In this document: piece by piece, positions 7,167 to 13,229 of the stretch
How positions within the stretch are numbered: position 1 is the stretch's first letter
How the letters are laid out: each line of letters starts with the position of its first letter
From: an uncultured Rhodospirillales bacterium
GTDB taxonomy: Bacteria; Pseudomonadota; Alphaproteobacteria; Acetobacterales; Acetobacteraceae
DNA: 14,682 nucleotides
Assembly: GCA_903844785.1 (NCBI GenBank)
Contig: CAIMVB010000154.1
Location: forward strand, 1-14,682
Reading direction: 5' to 3'
The notes under the pieces: generated by a model
The model's input: only the letters and a program-made list of their open reading frames with translations
Databases searched by the model: none
What the model was told of the DNA's origin: nothing
Translations under genes and position numbers: made by a program

Positions 7167-7448
7167 ATGGAAAACGGTATTGCGGATCAAGATTTGGCGC
7201 CCGAACGCGGCACTGCCGGGGCGGCCCGCCACACGAGAAGGTTGTCAGATAAAATCCTGATCGCCTTTCATCACGCGTGTGATCAATTGGACTTTGAAGT
7301 TGCGAATGATCTATTGGTAATTCTTGAAAAAATGCTGAAACGCCCGGCCTTTGGTTCGGATACCAACCGGCGTAAAAGCATTGAAAGCCTGGTTGCCGCG
7401 CATGAAAGGCTTTGGATGCTGCGCCACCCGGAAGCGCGCGAAAGCTAG
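7167..7448 (+). CDS. Small conserved-looking protein of unknown function
   Basis: This 93-aa protein has a polar, probably flexible N-terminus (residues 1-25) and a helical core: RLSDKILIAFHHACDQLDFEVANDLLVILEKMLKR at about 25-59, then RRKSIESLVAAHERLWMLRHPE at about 68-89. I recall short alphaproteobacterial proteins with the same 'DKIL.AFH.ACD...VA..LL..LE' and 'ESLVAAHERLW.LRHP' pattern, but I cannot confirm this without a search. The alternating heptad-like leucines suggest a helical bundle or a protein-protein adaptor; there is no signal peptide, membrane segment or metal motif. The ATG at 7167 follows an AAAGGGAATGGTGG stretch. Its leader is unusually A+T-rich for this window. It ends six bases before the convergent methyltransferase stop. 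No function is assigned. Confidence 0.75.
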   Translation: MENGIADQDLAPERGTAGAARHTRRLSDKILIAFHHACDQLDFEVANDLLVILEKMLKRPAFGSDTNRRKSIESLVAAHERLWMLRHPEARES

Positions 7449-7454
7449 CACGTA

Positions 7455-8198
7455 TCACGCCGGGCAAAGCTGCGCCGCATCGCGCAATATTGCCTCTGCT
7501 TCAGCGGTGAAGCGCCCATCGGCTTCATGCAGCACAAGGCCGGGCCAGACCCGCGCCGGCCCGCGCGCCCCCTTGCGGGCGCGCAGCAGGACACGCTTGG
7601 CAGGCACGCCCAGGCGGGGCCAGAGCGGCAGTAATTCCACCGCACCGAAACCGGCCCCCCGCAGTGCTGCCACTGCCGCGTCAAAGCGCGCCGAGGGTAG
7701 CACCAGCGTCAGGCTGCCCCGTGGGCTGATGGCGATTGCCAGAAATTCAACCCATGCAGCCAATCCAGGCCCCGCTTCATGGGTGGCGGCGCGGCGAATG
7801 GCGCCTGGCGGTGGCGTGCCGCCTGGCCAATAGGGTGGATTAGCGAAGCCATGCGCCACCGGGCCAAGCCGCCGCGCCAGCGCCAGATCTGCCACATCAC
7901 CCTGTTCGATCTGGGCGCTGAGCCCGGCCCGTGCGGCATTGTCGCGCGCCAGCGCCGCCATGGCAGGTTCCCGCTCCACGGCGCTGATGCCAAGTCCCGG
8001 CACGCGGGCACCAAGGCAGAGAAAGGCGGCCCCGCTGCCCGAACCGGCTTCCAGCACGGCTTCCCCAGGCCGGGCGGGAACAAAAGCGGCCAGCAGCACC
8101 GCATCCAGCCCAGCGCGAAAGCCCTGGCGTGGCTGGCGCAGCGCCACGCGGCCATTCAGCAGGTGATCTTCCGTATAATCCTCGGGCGGGGTGGTCAC
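7455..8198 (-). CDS. TrmN6-like class I SAM-dependent methyltransferase
   Basis: This 247-aa Rossmann-fold methyltransferase belongs with the TrmN6 (YfiC) type, which methylates N6 of adenine 37 in tRNA1(Val). The SAM-binding motif VLEAGSGSGAAFLCL spans about 48-62. The acidic end of the next strand is SAVEREP (72-78), and EQGDVADL (98-105) contacts the adenine. The catalytic motif is NPPYW at 120-124; an N/D-PPY motif marks methylation of an exocyclic amino group. The N-terminal LRQPRQGFRAGLDAVLLAA is also typical of this family (QPxxGYRxxxDAVLLA). It starts with GTG, which overlaps the upstream DUF2007 stop (GTGA), with GAGGA about ten bases before it. The RNA target is inferred from the family; a different amino-group substrate is possible. 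Confidence 0.87.
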   Translation of the reverse strand: MTTPPEDYTEDHLLNGRVALRQPRQGFRAGLDAVLLAAFVPARPGEAVLEAGSGSGAAFLCLGARVPGLGISAVEREPAMAALARDNAARAGLSAQIEQGDVADLALARRLGPVAHGFANPPYWPGGTPPPGAIRRAATHEAGPGLAAWVEFLAIAISPRGSLTLVLPSARFDAAVAALRGAGFGAVELLPLWPRLGVPAKRVLLRARKGARGPARVWPGLVLHEADGRFTAEAEAILRDAAQLCPA

Positions 8199-8410
8199 GC
8201 TTCGGCGTCCTCACCGGCTTCGCGCAATACGCGCCGCGCTTCCGCCGCATCTTCCTCCCGCACGGCAAGTCGGCGCGGAAAGGCGCCGATACCGCCTTCA
8301 ACGGCGCTGATATGTTGATCAAGCAGCACGCTTTCTATCCCGGCATCGCTGAGCAAGGCTTGCAGAAAGCCAAGCCGGATCGGGTCGGTGCTTTTGACCA
8401 GGATATGCAT
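8195..8410 (-). CDS. DUF2007 domain protein
   Basis: This 71-aa protein fits the DUF2007 family, sometimes called putative prokaryotic signal transducing protein. The pattern is a short strand (HILVKSTDP), a helix (IRLGFLQALLSDAGI), then SVLLDQHISAVEGGIGAFPRRLAVREEDAAEARRVLRE. This corresponds to a ferredoxin-like fold with the 'A.GG.GA.P..L.V...D...A...L' signature. Its biochemical role is not established. AGGGAG precedes the ATG by about seven bases. The stop overlaps the start of the methyltransferase, so the two are almost certainly translated together; the pairing with a TrmN6-like enzyme hints at an accessory role, but that is inference. Confidence 0.85.
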   Translation of the reverse strand: MHILVKSTDPIRLGFLQALLSDAGIESVLLDQHISAVEGGIGAFPRRLAVREEDAAEARRVLREAGEDAEA

Positions 8411-8439
8411 CCGAATGCTCCCTGCCTTGCTGGCTTCGC

Positions 8440-8468
8440 TTGCCGCTCCGGCATGTGGCGCCTATGGT
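8440..8468 (+). promoter_or_regulatory. Predicted sigma-70-like promoter of the polyprenyl synthase
   Basis: TTGCCG (8440-8445) and TATGGT (8463-8468) are separated by 17 bases, each matching four of six consensus bases. They lie in the 85-base gap between the divergent DUF2007 and polyprenyl synthase genes and would give a leader of about 20 bases. Identified by eye only. Confidence 0.4.
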
Positions 8469-8495
8469 GCGGCGGCTTGATCAAGGTGAGAAAAA

Positions 8496-9521
8496 GTGGA
8501 CTTGGCGCCCCAGCAAATCTCTAGTGAGGATCGGGGCCGGGGGGAAGATGCCCTGGCCGCGCTGACGGCGCTTGTCCAGGATGATCTGGAAGCCTGCAAC
8601 CGCCTGATCGTGGCGCGGATGCAAAGCCCGGTCGCGCTGATCCCGCAATTGGCGGCGCATCTGGTGGCCGCTGGCGGCAAGCGGCTCCGGCCCTTGCTGA
8701 CTTTGGCTGCGGCGCGGCTGTGTGGCTATCGCGGGGAGAGGCATATCTCCCTCGCGGCCTGTGTGGAATTCATCCATACGGCCACCCTGCTGCATGATGA
8801 TGTGGTGGATGAAAGTGCACTCAGGCGCGGCCAGGCCAGCGCCAATGCGCTGTTTGGCAATAAGGCATCTGTGCTGGTGGGCGATTTCCTGTTTGCCCGC
8901 GCCTTTCAGTTGATGGTCGCGGACGGGTCGCTTGAAGTGTTGCGCATCCTGTCCACCGCCGCGGCGACGATTGCCGAAGGCGAAGTGCTGCAATTGATGA
9001 CGCAGAATGATACCGCCACCACGGAAGACCAATATCTGGCGGTGATTGAAGGCAAAACGGCCGCCCTTTTCGCCGCCGCCACCGAAGTGGGCGCGGTGAT
9101 CGCTGATCGGCCAACAGCCGAACAAACCGCGCTGTGCGATTATGGCGGCGCGCTTGGCATTGCCTTCCAACTGGTGGATGACGCGCTGGATTACGCCGCC
9201 GATCAGGCCGCCCTTGGCAAGACTGTGGGTGATGATTTCCGCGAGGGCAAAATCACCCTGCCCGTATTGCTCGCCTTCGCGCGCGGTTCGGAAGAAGAAC
9301 GCGGTTTCTGGCGGCGCGTGCTGGAAGAAGGCGATCAGCAGGACGCTGATCTTTCCACCGCCATGGCGCTGATGACGAAATACGACACGATTGGCGAGAC
9401 AATTGCCCGCGCGCGGCGCTATGGCGAAAAAGCGATCCGGGCTTTGGATATTTTCGCTGACAGCACCGAACGCCGCGCCATGGTGGAAGTGGTGCGCTTT
9501 TGCATTGATCGGGCGCGGTGA
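8496..9521 (+). CDS. ispB: Long-chain all-trans polyprenyl diphosphate synthase
   Basis: This 341-aa enzyme condenses isopentenyl diphosphate units onto an allylic primer to make the side chain of ubiquinone. GGKRLRP at 60-66 binds substrate diphosphate. The first aspartate-rich motif LLHDDVVDES has DDxxD at 101-105, and the second, FQLVDDALDY, has DDxxD at 228-232, followed by GKTVGDDFREGKITLP. Small residues precede the first motif (A96, T97), where short-chain synthases carry bulky aromatics, so a long product such as octaprenyl or decaprenyl is expected. Decaprenyl (Q10) would be usual for alphaproteobacteria. The start is GTG with AGGTGAG five bases upstream. It is divergent from DUF2007 and ends at a strong hairpin. 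The exact chain length cannot be read from sequence, so the ispB symbol is used in the broad sense. Confidence 0.93.
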   Translation: MDLAPQQISSEDRGRGEDALAALTALVQDDLEACNRLIVARMQSPVALIPQLAAHLVAAGGKRLRPLLTLAAARLCGYRGERHISLAACVEFIHTATLLHDDVVDESALRRGQASANALFGNKASVLVGDFLFARAFQLMVADGSLEVLRILSTAAATIAEGEVLQLMTQNDTATTEDQYLAVIEGKTAALFAAATEVGAVIADRPTAEQTALCDYGGALGIAFQLVDDALDYAADQAALGKTVGDDFREGKITLPVLLAFARGSEEERGFWRRVLEEGDQQDADLSTAMALMTKYDTIGETIARARRYGEKAIRALDIFADSTERRAMVEVVRFCIDRAR

Positions 9522-9538
9522 GGCGATAAGCGCCCAAG

Positions 9539-9571
9539 GGCCTTTCGCCGTTTCTTGTCAGGCGAAAGGCC
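9539..9571. terminator. Hairpin between convergent genes, probable bidirectional terminator
   Basis: GGCCTTTCGCC (9539-9549) and GGCGAAAGGCC (9561-9571) form a perfect 11-bp stem with an 11-base loop between the ends of the polyprenyl synthase and the convergent acylase gene. There is no T-tract on either side, so it is not a textbook Rho-independent terminator, but its position between two facing stop codons suggests a role in ending or stabilising both transcripts. Confidence 0.6.
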
Positions 9572-9588
9572 GGTACTGACCCAGCACC

Positions 9589-10662
9589 CTATGGCATAAG
9601 GTAATTGATGTTTTCCGCCGGCTTGAAGGCCGCATTGATCTTGCCCATCAGCGCGAAACCTTCCGGCCCCTCAAGCGTGACCGCGCGAATGCCTGAACCG
9701 GGGGAGAAATCCACCTCATTCAAATTGACCCAAACCACATTGGGGCTGAGGGCGGATTCAAAATAATAAATCCTGCGGCTGTGATCGAGCACGGTCCGCC
9801 AATAGGTTGGCGCGATATTCGGATGCTGCGGATCAGGCTCTCCCCAGGGCACTGACACGTTGCGCATGACGCTCAAGATACCGGCGACCTGCTGGCGTTC
9901 TTCCTGCGCTTGGGGGAGTTTTTCGAGGTAATAACTGGCCCTGACAAAACGATCCTGGGATTGATGCGACCCTGGCAGGGTTTTCGATCCATCCAGGCGC
10001 TTCCAGTAATTATTCAGCGTGAGTTGCTCGGCGAAGGTCGGACTATTCGTCATGACCTGATATTGCCGACCATGATGGATAACGGGCTTGCCATCCAGAT
10101 ATTCAATCACCGCGGAATCACCCGTGGGATCACTGAGTGACAAATGCACCGTGGGATGCGCTGCCCCGCCAGGACCAAAATTGGCGGGCACCAGATAGAT
10201 GTCCTGCTTGGCGATGGCAGCTACGGCTTCCGCAACATTAGCGTAATTGGAAAGGACATATTGCAGCCAGGCGGCCCAGGAAACATGCGGCTTATCGGCA
10301 TTGGGTTGCGGCCATTTTGTTTCCGCCAAATACAGCAGATTGGCGCCAAGGCCCCGTTCATTCATGCCATCGAAAACGCCGTCAATCGGCCCGCCAGGTG
10401 TGGTGGTGCCGCCAGCAACAACAGTGCCGTATTTGCTTTCCCAGGTAAGCCCGCCAGGGCTGCGAATGCCGACATTTCGTGTTCCGCGCGGGAAGATGAA
10501 GAAATGCGTATTGAAGGCATAAGGCCAATCCATGGTGCGGCCTGTCAGAACCGCATTATTTGGCCCAAGCCAGGTTGCGCGGGAACACGCTTCCGCAGCG
10601 GCGGCAGCAACAAGCAGTCCCAAGGCCAGGGCAGCGCCACTACGCAATAGAGCCTTGCGCAT
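9589..10662 (-). CDS. Exported linear amide C-N hydrolase (penicillin V acylase/bile salt hydrolase family)
   Basis: This 357-aa Ntn hydrolase cleaves linear amide bonds. A signal peptide (MRKALLRSGAALALGLLVAAAAAEA) with an AEA cleavage site leaves C26 as the first mature residue and catalytic nucleophile, so export would itself expose the active site. The rest of the choloylglycine hydrolase catalytic set is in place: R42 and D45 (GRTMDW), N206 (MTNSPTF) and R241 (DRFVRASYYL); the C/R/D spacing equals that of known bile salt hydrolases. Relatives act on penicillin V, bile acid conjugates or N-acyl homoserine lactones; the substrate here is unknown. The periplasm is the likely location; the site lacks a proper lipobox, so a lipoprotein is less likely. 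The ATG has a near-perfect AAGGAGG four bases upstream, the strongest in the window, suggesting high expression. It appears monocistronic. Confidence 0.9.
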   Translation of the reverse strand: MRKALLRSGAALALGLLVAAAAAEACSRATWLGPNNAVLTGRTMDWPYAFNTHFFIFPRGTRNVGIRSPGGLTWESKYGTVVAGGTTTPGGPIDGVFDGMNERGLGANLLYLAETKWPQPNADKPHVSWAAWLQYVLSNYANVAEAVAAIAKQDIYLVPANFGPGGAAHPTVHLSLSDPTGDSAVIEYLDGKPVIHHGRQYQVMTNSPTFAEQLTLNNYWKRLDGSKTLPGSHQSQDRFVRASYYLEKLPQAQEERQQVAGILSVMRNVSVPWGEPDPQHPNIAPTYWRTVLDHSRRIYYFESALSPNVVWVNLNEVDFSPGSGIRAVTLEGPEGFALMGKINAAFKPAENINYLMP

Positions 10663-10678
10663 GTTTCCTCCTTTTTTC

Positions 10679-10692
10679 GGTCACGGCTGACC
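10679..10692. promoter_or_regulatory. Inverted repeat GGTCA-N4-TGACC before the acylase gene
   Basis: Two perfect five-base arms (10679-10683 and 10688-10692) lie 16 bases upstream of the acylase start codon, just before its Shine-Dalgarno. It could be an operator half-site pair or a small leader hairpin. No regulator consensus is recognised with confidence. Confidence 0.3.
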
Positions 10693-10764
10693 AAATGCTT
10701 ATTGTTCATGGAGGATAGACGGTTTTCTGAACCACACGCAATGATGCCGTGACATGGCGAAAGC

Positions 10765-10780
10765 GGCCAAGCCCTTGGCC
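10765..10780. repeat. Short inverted repeat downstream of the O-antigen ligase gene
   Basis: GGCCAAG and CTTGGCC are separated by two bases. This lies about 50 bases beyond the stop of the minus-strand O-antigen ligase gene, inside the 168-base gap before the acylase gene. It may be a weak terminator or processing hairpin, but no T-tract follows in that direction. Apart from this and the inverted repeat at 10679-10692, I see nothing else in the gap. Confidence 0.3.
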
Positions 10781-10830
10781 AAATGATCGCTCAAGGTGGC
10801 GTCGGATCGCTCCGAAAAAGCATAGAAAAT

Positions 10831-12012
10831 TTAAGGGCGTCGCGGCACCAGTGCCAGCGCGACCATCGCAAGCAATAGGCTTGCGACCCACCAGGCCTGC
10901 CACAGCCCAAAGGAAAGCATCCCCGTCACCGCGGCTGAGGCGAGCATCCCAGCGCCCACTGCCGGCGCCGCGCTCCGTGACGCCGCAAACCCAAGTGCGA
11001 GCATCAGCACGGCACCGATCAGGGCGCCAATGCCGCCCAATTCCAGCCAAAGCTGTAAGGCGCCGTTATGCGGATGAAGCGGCATCACCTCGACATGTGC
11101 CAGCGCCAAAAATTCGCGCTGCGCGGGGGTGGTGATGTTCAGCCGATCAAGCGTGGCGGCATCCGGCCGTGCCCGCCCGCCCGGCAGCGCGCGGCTTGCT
11201 TCCATGCCCCAGCCCGCCAGCGGTTTTTCTGCAATGCGCGCCGCGGCGAAATCCCAGATGACCAGCCGGTGCACGGCGGAAAGCGGCAGGCTGGCCGAAG
11301 GGATTTTCGGAATGAAGCCCACCAGCAAGGGCATCACCAGAACCGCCACAGCCACCAGAACACCGACCAGCCTTGGCCCCAGGCGCGGCGCGGCCAGGCT
11401 GAATAGCGCGGCGCCAAGCCCGGCAATGGTCGCAAGCCGGGCCGTTTCGCCAGGCAGGGAGATCAGCACAGCGCCACCCGCCAGCAGTAGCGCCGCGCGC
11501 GCGAGCCAAGGCCAAGGCAGCGCAAAGCCCATCGGCAGCAGCAGCGCCATCAACGAAGCCGCCGGCTTCAGCCCGAACATCAGGGCTTCCGGCACTTCCT
11601 TCAGCCCCCGCACCGCCGCGCGCAGGGCATTGCCGCTTTGCCAATCGGCAAAGGCAGCGGCCAGGCCAAGCACCAGCCCGAAGCCGATCCAGGGCATCAG
11701 CCGCGCCCCTTGGGCCGCCGCCGCCGCGCCATGGGCGAGTAACATCATCGCGGCCATGGTGAGTGCCAGCATCGCACCCCGCCCGGGTTCTGGGGCCCAA
11801 AGAGACGTCACCGCCCCCCAAGCCATCAGCAATAACCCAAGCAGCAGGACAGGGCTCTGCGGCAGGCTTGGCCGCCACCCGGCGCCCCAGCCAAGCGCCA
11901 GCGTGATCGCCATCGGCACCAGCGCCAGCGGCGCCATGGCCTTGGATTGCAGCACCGCCACAAAGGGCGCGGCGAAAAGGGCGATGGCAAGCGGCAGGCC
12001 GGCGTTCGACAT
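10831..12012 (-). CDS. O-antigen ligase/polymerase-like membrane protein (WaaL/Wzy superfamily)
   Basis: This 393-aa polytopic inner-membrane protein has many hydrophobic segments, for example at about 6-40, 53-72, 80-100, 107-123, 150-186, 194-234, 322-345 and 352-388. Between the sixth and last groups is a long periplasmic loop with the superfamily hallmarks: VHRLVIWDFAAARIAEKPLAGWGMEASRALPGG (H248, R249) and the MPLHPHNGALQLWLELG motif (H313, H315, N316). In O-antigen ligases, an arginine and the HxHN-type histidine in this loop are needed to move glycan from undecaprenyl diphosphate to lipid A-core. Whether this protein ligates or polymerises cannot be decided from sequence. No other polysaccharide genes are nearby, as is common for stand-alone members. 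The ATG at 12012 has no clear Shine-Dalgarno, and its leader can fold over it. Confidence 0.88.
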   Translation of the reverse strand: MSNAGLPLAIALFAAPFVAVLQSKAMAPLALVPMAITLALGWGAGWRPSLPQSPVLLLGLLLMAWGAVTSLWAPEPGRGAMLALTMAAMMLLAHGAAAAAQGARLMPWIGFGLVLGLAAAFADWQSGNALRAAVRGLKEVPEALMFGLKPAASLMALLLPMGFALPWPWLARAALLLAGGAVLISLPGETARLATIAGLGAALFSLAAPRLGPRLVGVLVAVAVLVMPLLVGFIPKIPSASLPLSAVHRLVIWDFAAARIAEKPLAGWGMEASRALPGGRARPDAATLDRLNITTPAQREFLALAHVEVMPLHPHNGALQLWLELGGIGALIGAVLMLALGFAASRSAAPAVGAGMLASAAVTGMLSFGLWQAWWVASLLLAMVALALVPRRP

Positions 12013-12013
12013 G

Positions 12014-12063
12014 GCTTGGCATTACGGCAGATCGCTTTGCGGGGAAACCGTGTCCTGCCAAGC
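12014..12063 (-). promoter_or_regulatory. Structured leader immediately before the O-antigen ligase start
   Basis: GCTTGGCA (12014-12021) and TGCCAAGC (12056-12063) form a perfect 8-bp inverted repeat, with a nested 4-bp pair ACGG/CCGT (12024-12027 and 12048-12051). On the minus-strand transcript the second arm ends one base before the AUG, so folding would hide the initiation region, which also lacks an obvious Shine-Dalgarno. A regulatory role is inferred from position only. Confidence 0.35.
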
Positions 12064-12149
12064 AAGCTGAAGCGCGTCACTTTTTCTCACGCTATGTCAC
12101 GCCACGCTCAAGGCGCCTTAGCTATATTGAGCGGCAGGAGGTACCGCCC

Positions 12150-13166
12150 ATGCTGCCTGCCATTCCCGTTTTCGACCTGCGTGCCGAAGCCCAGCCATCC
12201 TTTGCCGCCTACCGGGCCGCGCCGGCGCGTGCGGAAGCGCTCTGGCGTGGGGCGCGGGCGCGCTACACCGCGCCGGGCTTGGCGCTCGCGGATGGGGCTT
12301 CGCGGTATTGGCTGGCGCGCAATGGCAATCCTCTGCTGCCGGAAATCTCGGCGATTGCCGAAGCCTTGCCGGGGCCTGGCGGGCATGCGCTCAATCTTTC
12401 CTATGAATGGGGCTGCACGGCAGGGCTTGGCGCCGCCGCGGCGCCCTTCATGCTGCGCGTGCTGGATTGGGATTTGAAGGGCCTTGGGGAGCAGCTTTGC
12501 GTCTTTCGGCAGGCAGGGCCGGCAGGGGAATGGCTCAATCTGGGCTGGCCGGGCTTTGCCGGGGCCATTACGGCCCTCGCCCCAGGGCGCTTTGCCATCG
12601 CCATTAATCAACCGCCCTTGCCGCAGGGCGCCCTGGCGCGGGTAGCGCGCGGCGCGGGTGCGGATTTCCTGGGGCTTGCGGTGGATTGGCTGGCCATTCG
12701 CCCCGAACGCTGGCGCCATCGCGGCCTGCCGCCCGCACATCTTCTGCGCCTGGTGTGCGATACCGCGCCGGATTACGCCGCAGCGCTTGCCATGCTGCGT
12801 GATACGCCGCTTGCCGCTGGTGCGATTTTTTCCCTGGCCGGCATCAAATCCGGGGAGGCTGCGGTGATTGAAAGGGCCGAGGCATCGCATGCCGTGATCC
12901 ATGCCGCGCCCATCGCCGCCGCCGCCAATGGCTGGCAGGGCATCGCCAATCCCGGCGCGCCGCGCTGGCGCTACAGCGCCGAACGCCACGCCGCCATGGC
13001 GGTGCTTTTGGCTGGCCCCGTGCCGCGTGATTTCGGCTGGCTGAAGCCCCCCATCGCCAATGAAGGTTCACGGCTTGCCACCATGATGTCGCCGGCAACG
13101 GGCAGGCTGGAATTGCTGGGGATGGAAGGTGGCGTTGCGGTGACGCAGCCGCTTTATTTGAATTGA
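12150..13166 (+). CDS. Ntn hydrolase resembling NAAA/acid ceramidase (predicted self-cleaving)
   Basis: This 338-aa protein looks like a member of the NAAA/acid ceramidase or C45-related Ntn hydrolases, which self-cleave before a cysteine and then hydrolyse N-acyl amides or transfer acyl groups. The key segment is LSYEWGCTAGLG, with C89 as the likely nucleophile, followed by RVLDWDLKG with R103 and D106. This gives C+14 and C+17, against +16 and +19 in NAAA. LGWPGFAGAITALAPGRFAIAINQ (131-154) matches the family's 'G.L.G..PG.F..SIN' block, and GIANPGAPRWRYSAERH near 264-280 resembles the late N...S..R motif (N267 candidate). Cleavage would yield chains of 88 and 250 residues. There is no signal peptide, so it is probably cytoplasmic. 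AGGAGGT at 12136-12142 supports the ATG. It is divergent from the O-antigen ligase; the substrate is unknown. Confidence 0.75.
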   Translation: MLPAIPVFDLRAEAQPSFAAYRAAPARAEALWRGARARYTAPGLALADGASRYWLARNGNPLLPEISAIAEALPGPGGHALNLSYEWGCTAGLGAAAAPFMLRVLDWDLKGLGEQLCVFRQAGPAGEWLNLGWPGFAGAITALAPGRFAIAINQPPLPQGALARVARGAGADFLGLAVDWLAIRPERWRHRGLPPAHLLRLVCDTAPDYAAALAMLRDTPLAAGAIFSLAGIKSGEAAVIERAEASHAVIHAAPIAAAANGWQGIANPGAPRWRYSAERHAAMAVLLAGPVPRDFGWLKPPIANEGSRLATMMSPATGRLELLGMEGGVAVTQPLYLN

Positions 13167-13169
13167 TAC

Positions 13170-13203
13170 AAAAAACCCCAGCGCTGCGTCAGCAACGCTG
13201 GGG
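13170..13203 (-). terminator. Rho-independent terminator of the aminotransferase gene
   Basis: CCCCAGCG (13176-13183) pairs with CGCTGGGG (13196-13203), and an inner CTG/CAG pair (13184-13186 with 13190-13192) shortens the loop. Read on the minus strand, the stem is followed at once by six T residues (13175-13170), the classic form. It lies 27 bases beyond the aminotransferase stop and four bases after the stop of the convergent Ntn hydrolase gene, so it may also serve the latter, but without a T-tract on that side. Confidence 0.88.
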
Positions 13204-13229
13204 CTCCTGCAACTACACGCAGCGCGATA

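Noticed and set aside
7102..7467. A 121-codon minus-strand open frame opposite the 93-aa gene
   Set aside because: It would overlap the end of the methyltransferase gene and shows no coherent pattern, while the plus-strand frame has a patterned helical core.
8481..9170. A 229-codon minus-strand open frame opposite the polyprenyl synthase
   Set aside because: It mirrors the coding strand of an enzyme with both DDxxD motifs and shows His/Gln/Gly-rich shadow composition.
11129..12070. A 313-codon plus-strand open frame opposite the O-antigen ligase gene
   Set aside because: The composition is low-complexity Ser/Ala/Pro/Arg, it has no recognisable motif and it is fully antisense to a protein with clear family hallmarks.
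12123..12128. TATATT as a -10 box for the NAAA-like gene
   Set aside because: No -35-like sequence lies at 16-18 bases, and the implied start site would fall on the Shine-Dalgarno.
12108..12989. A 293-codon minus-strand open frame opposite the NAAA-like hydrolase
   Set aside because: The plus-strand frame has a good ribosome site and family motifs; the antisense frame is basic, Gly/Arg-rich and motif-free.
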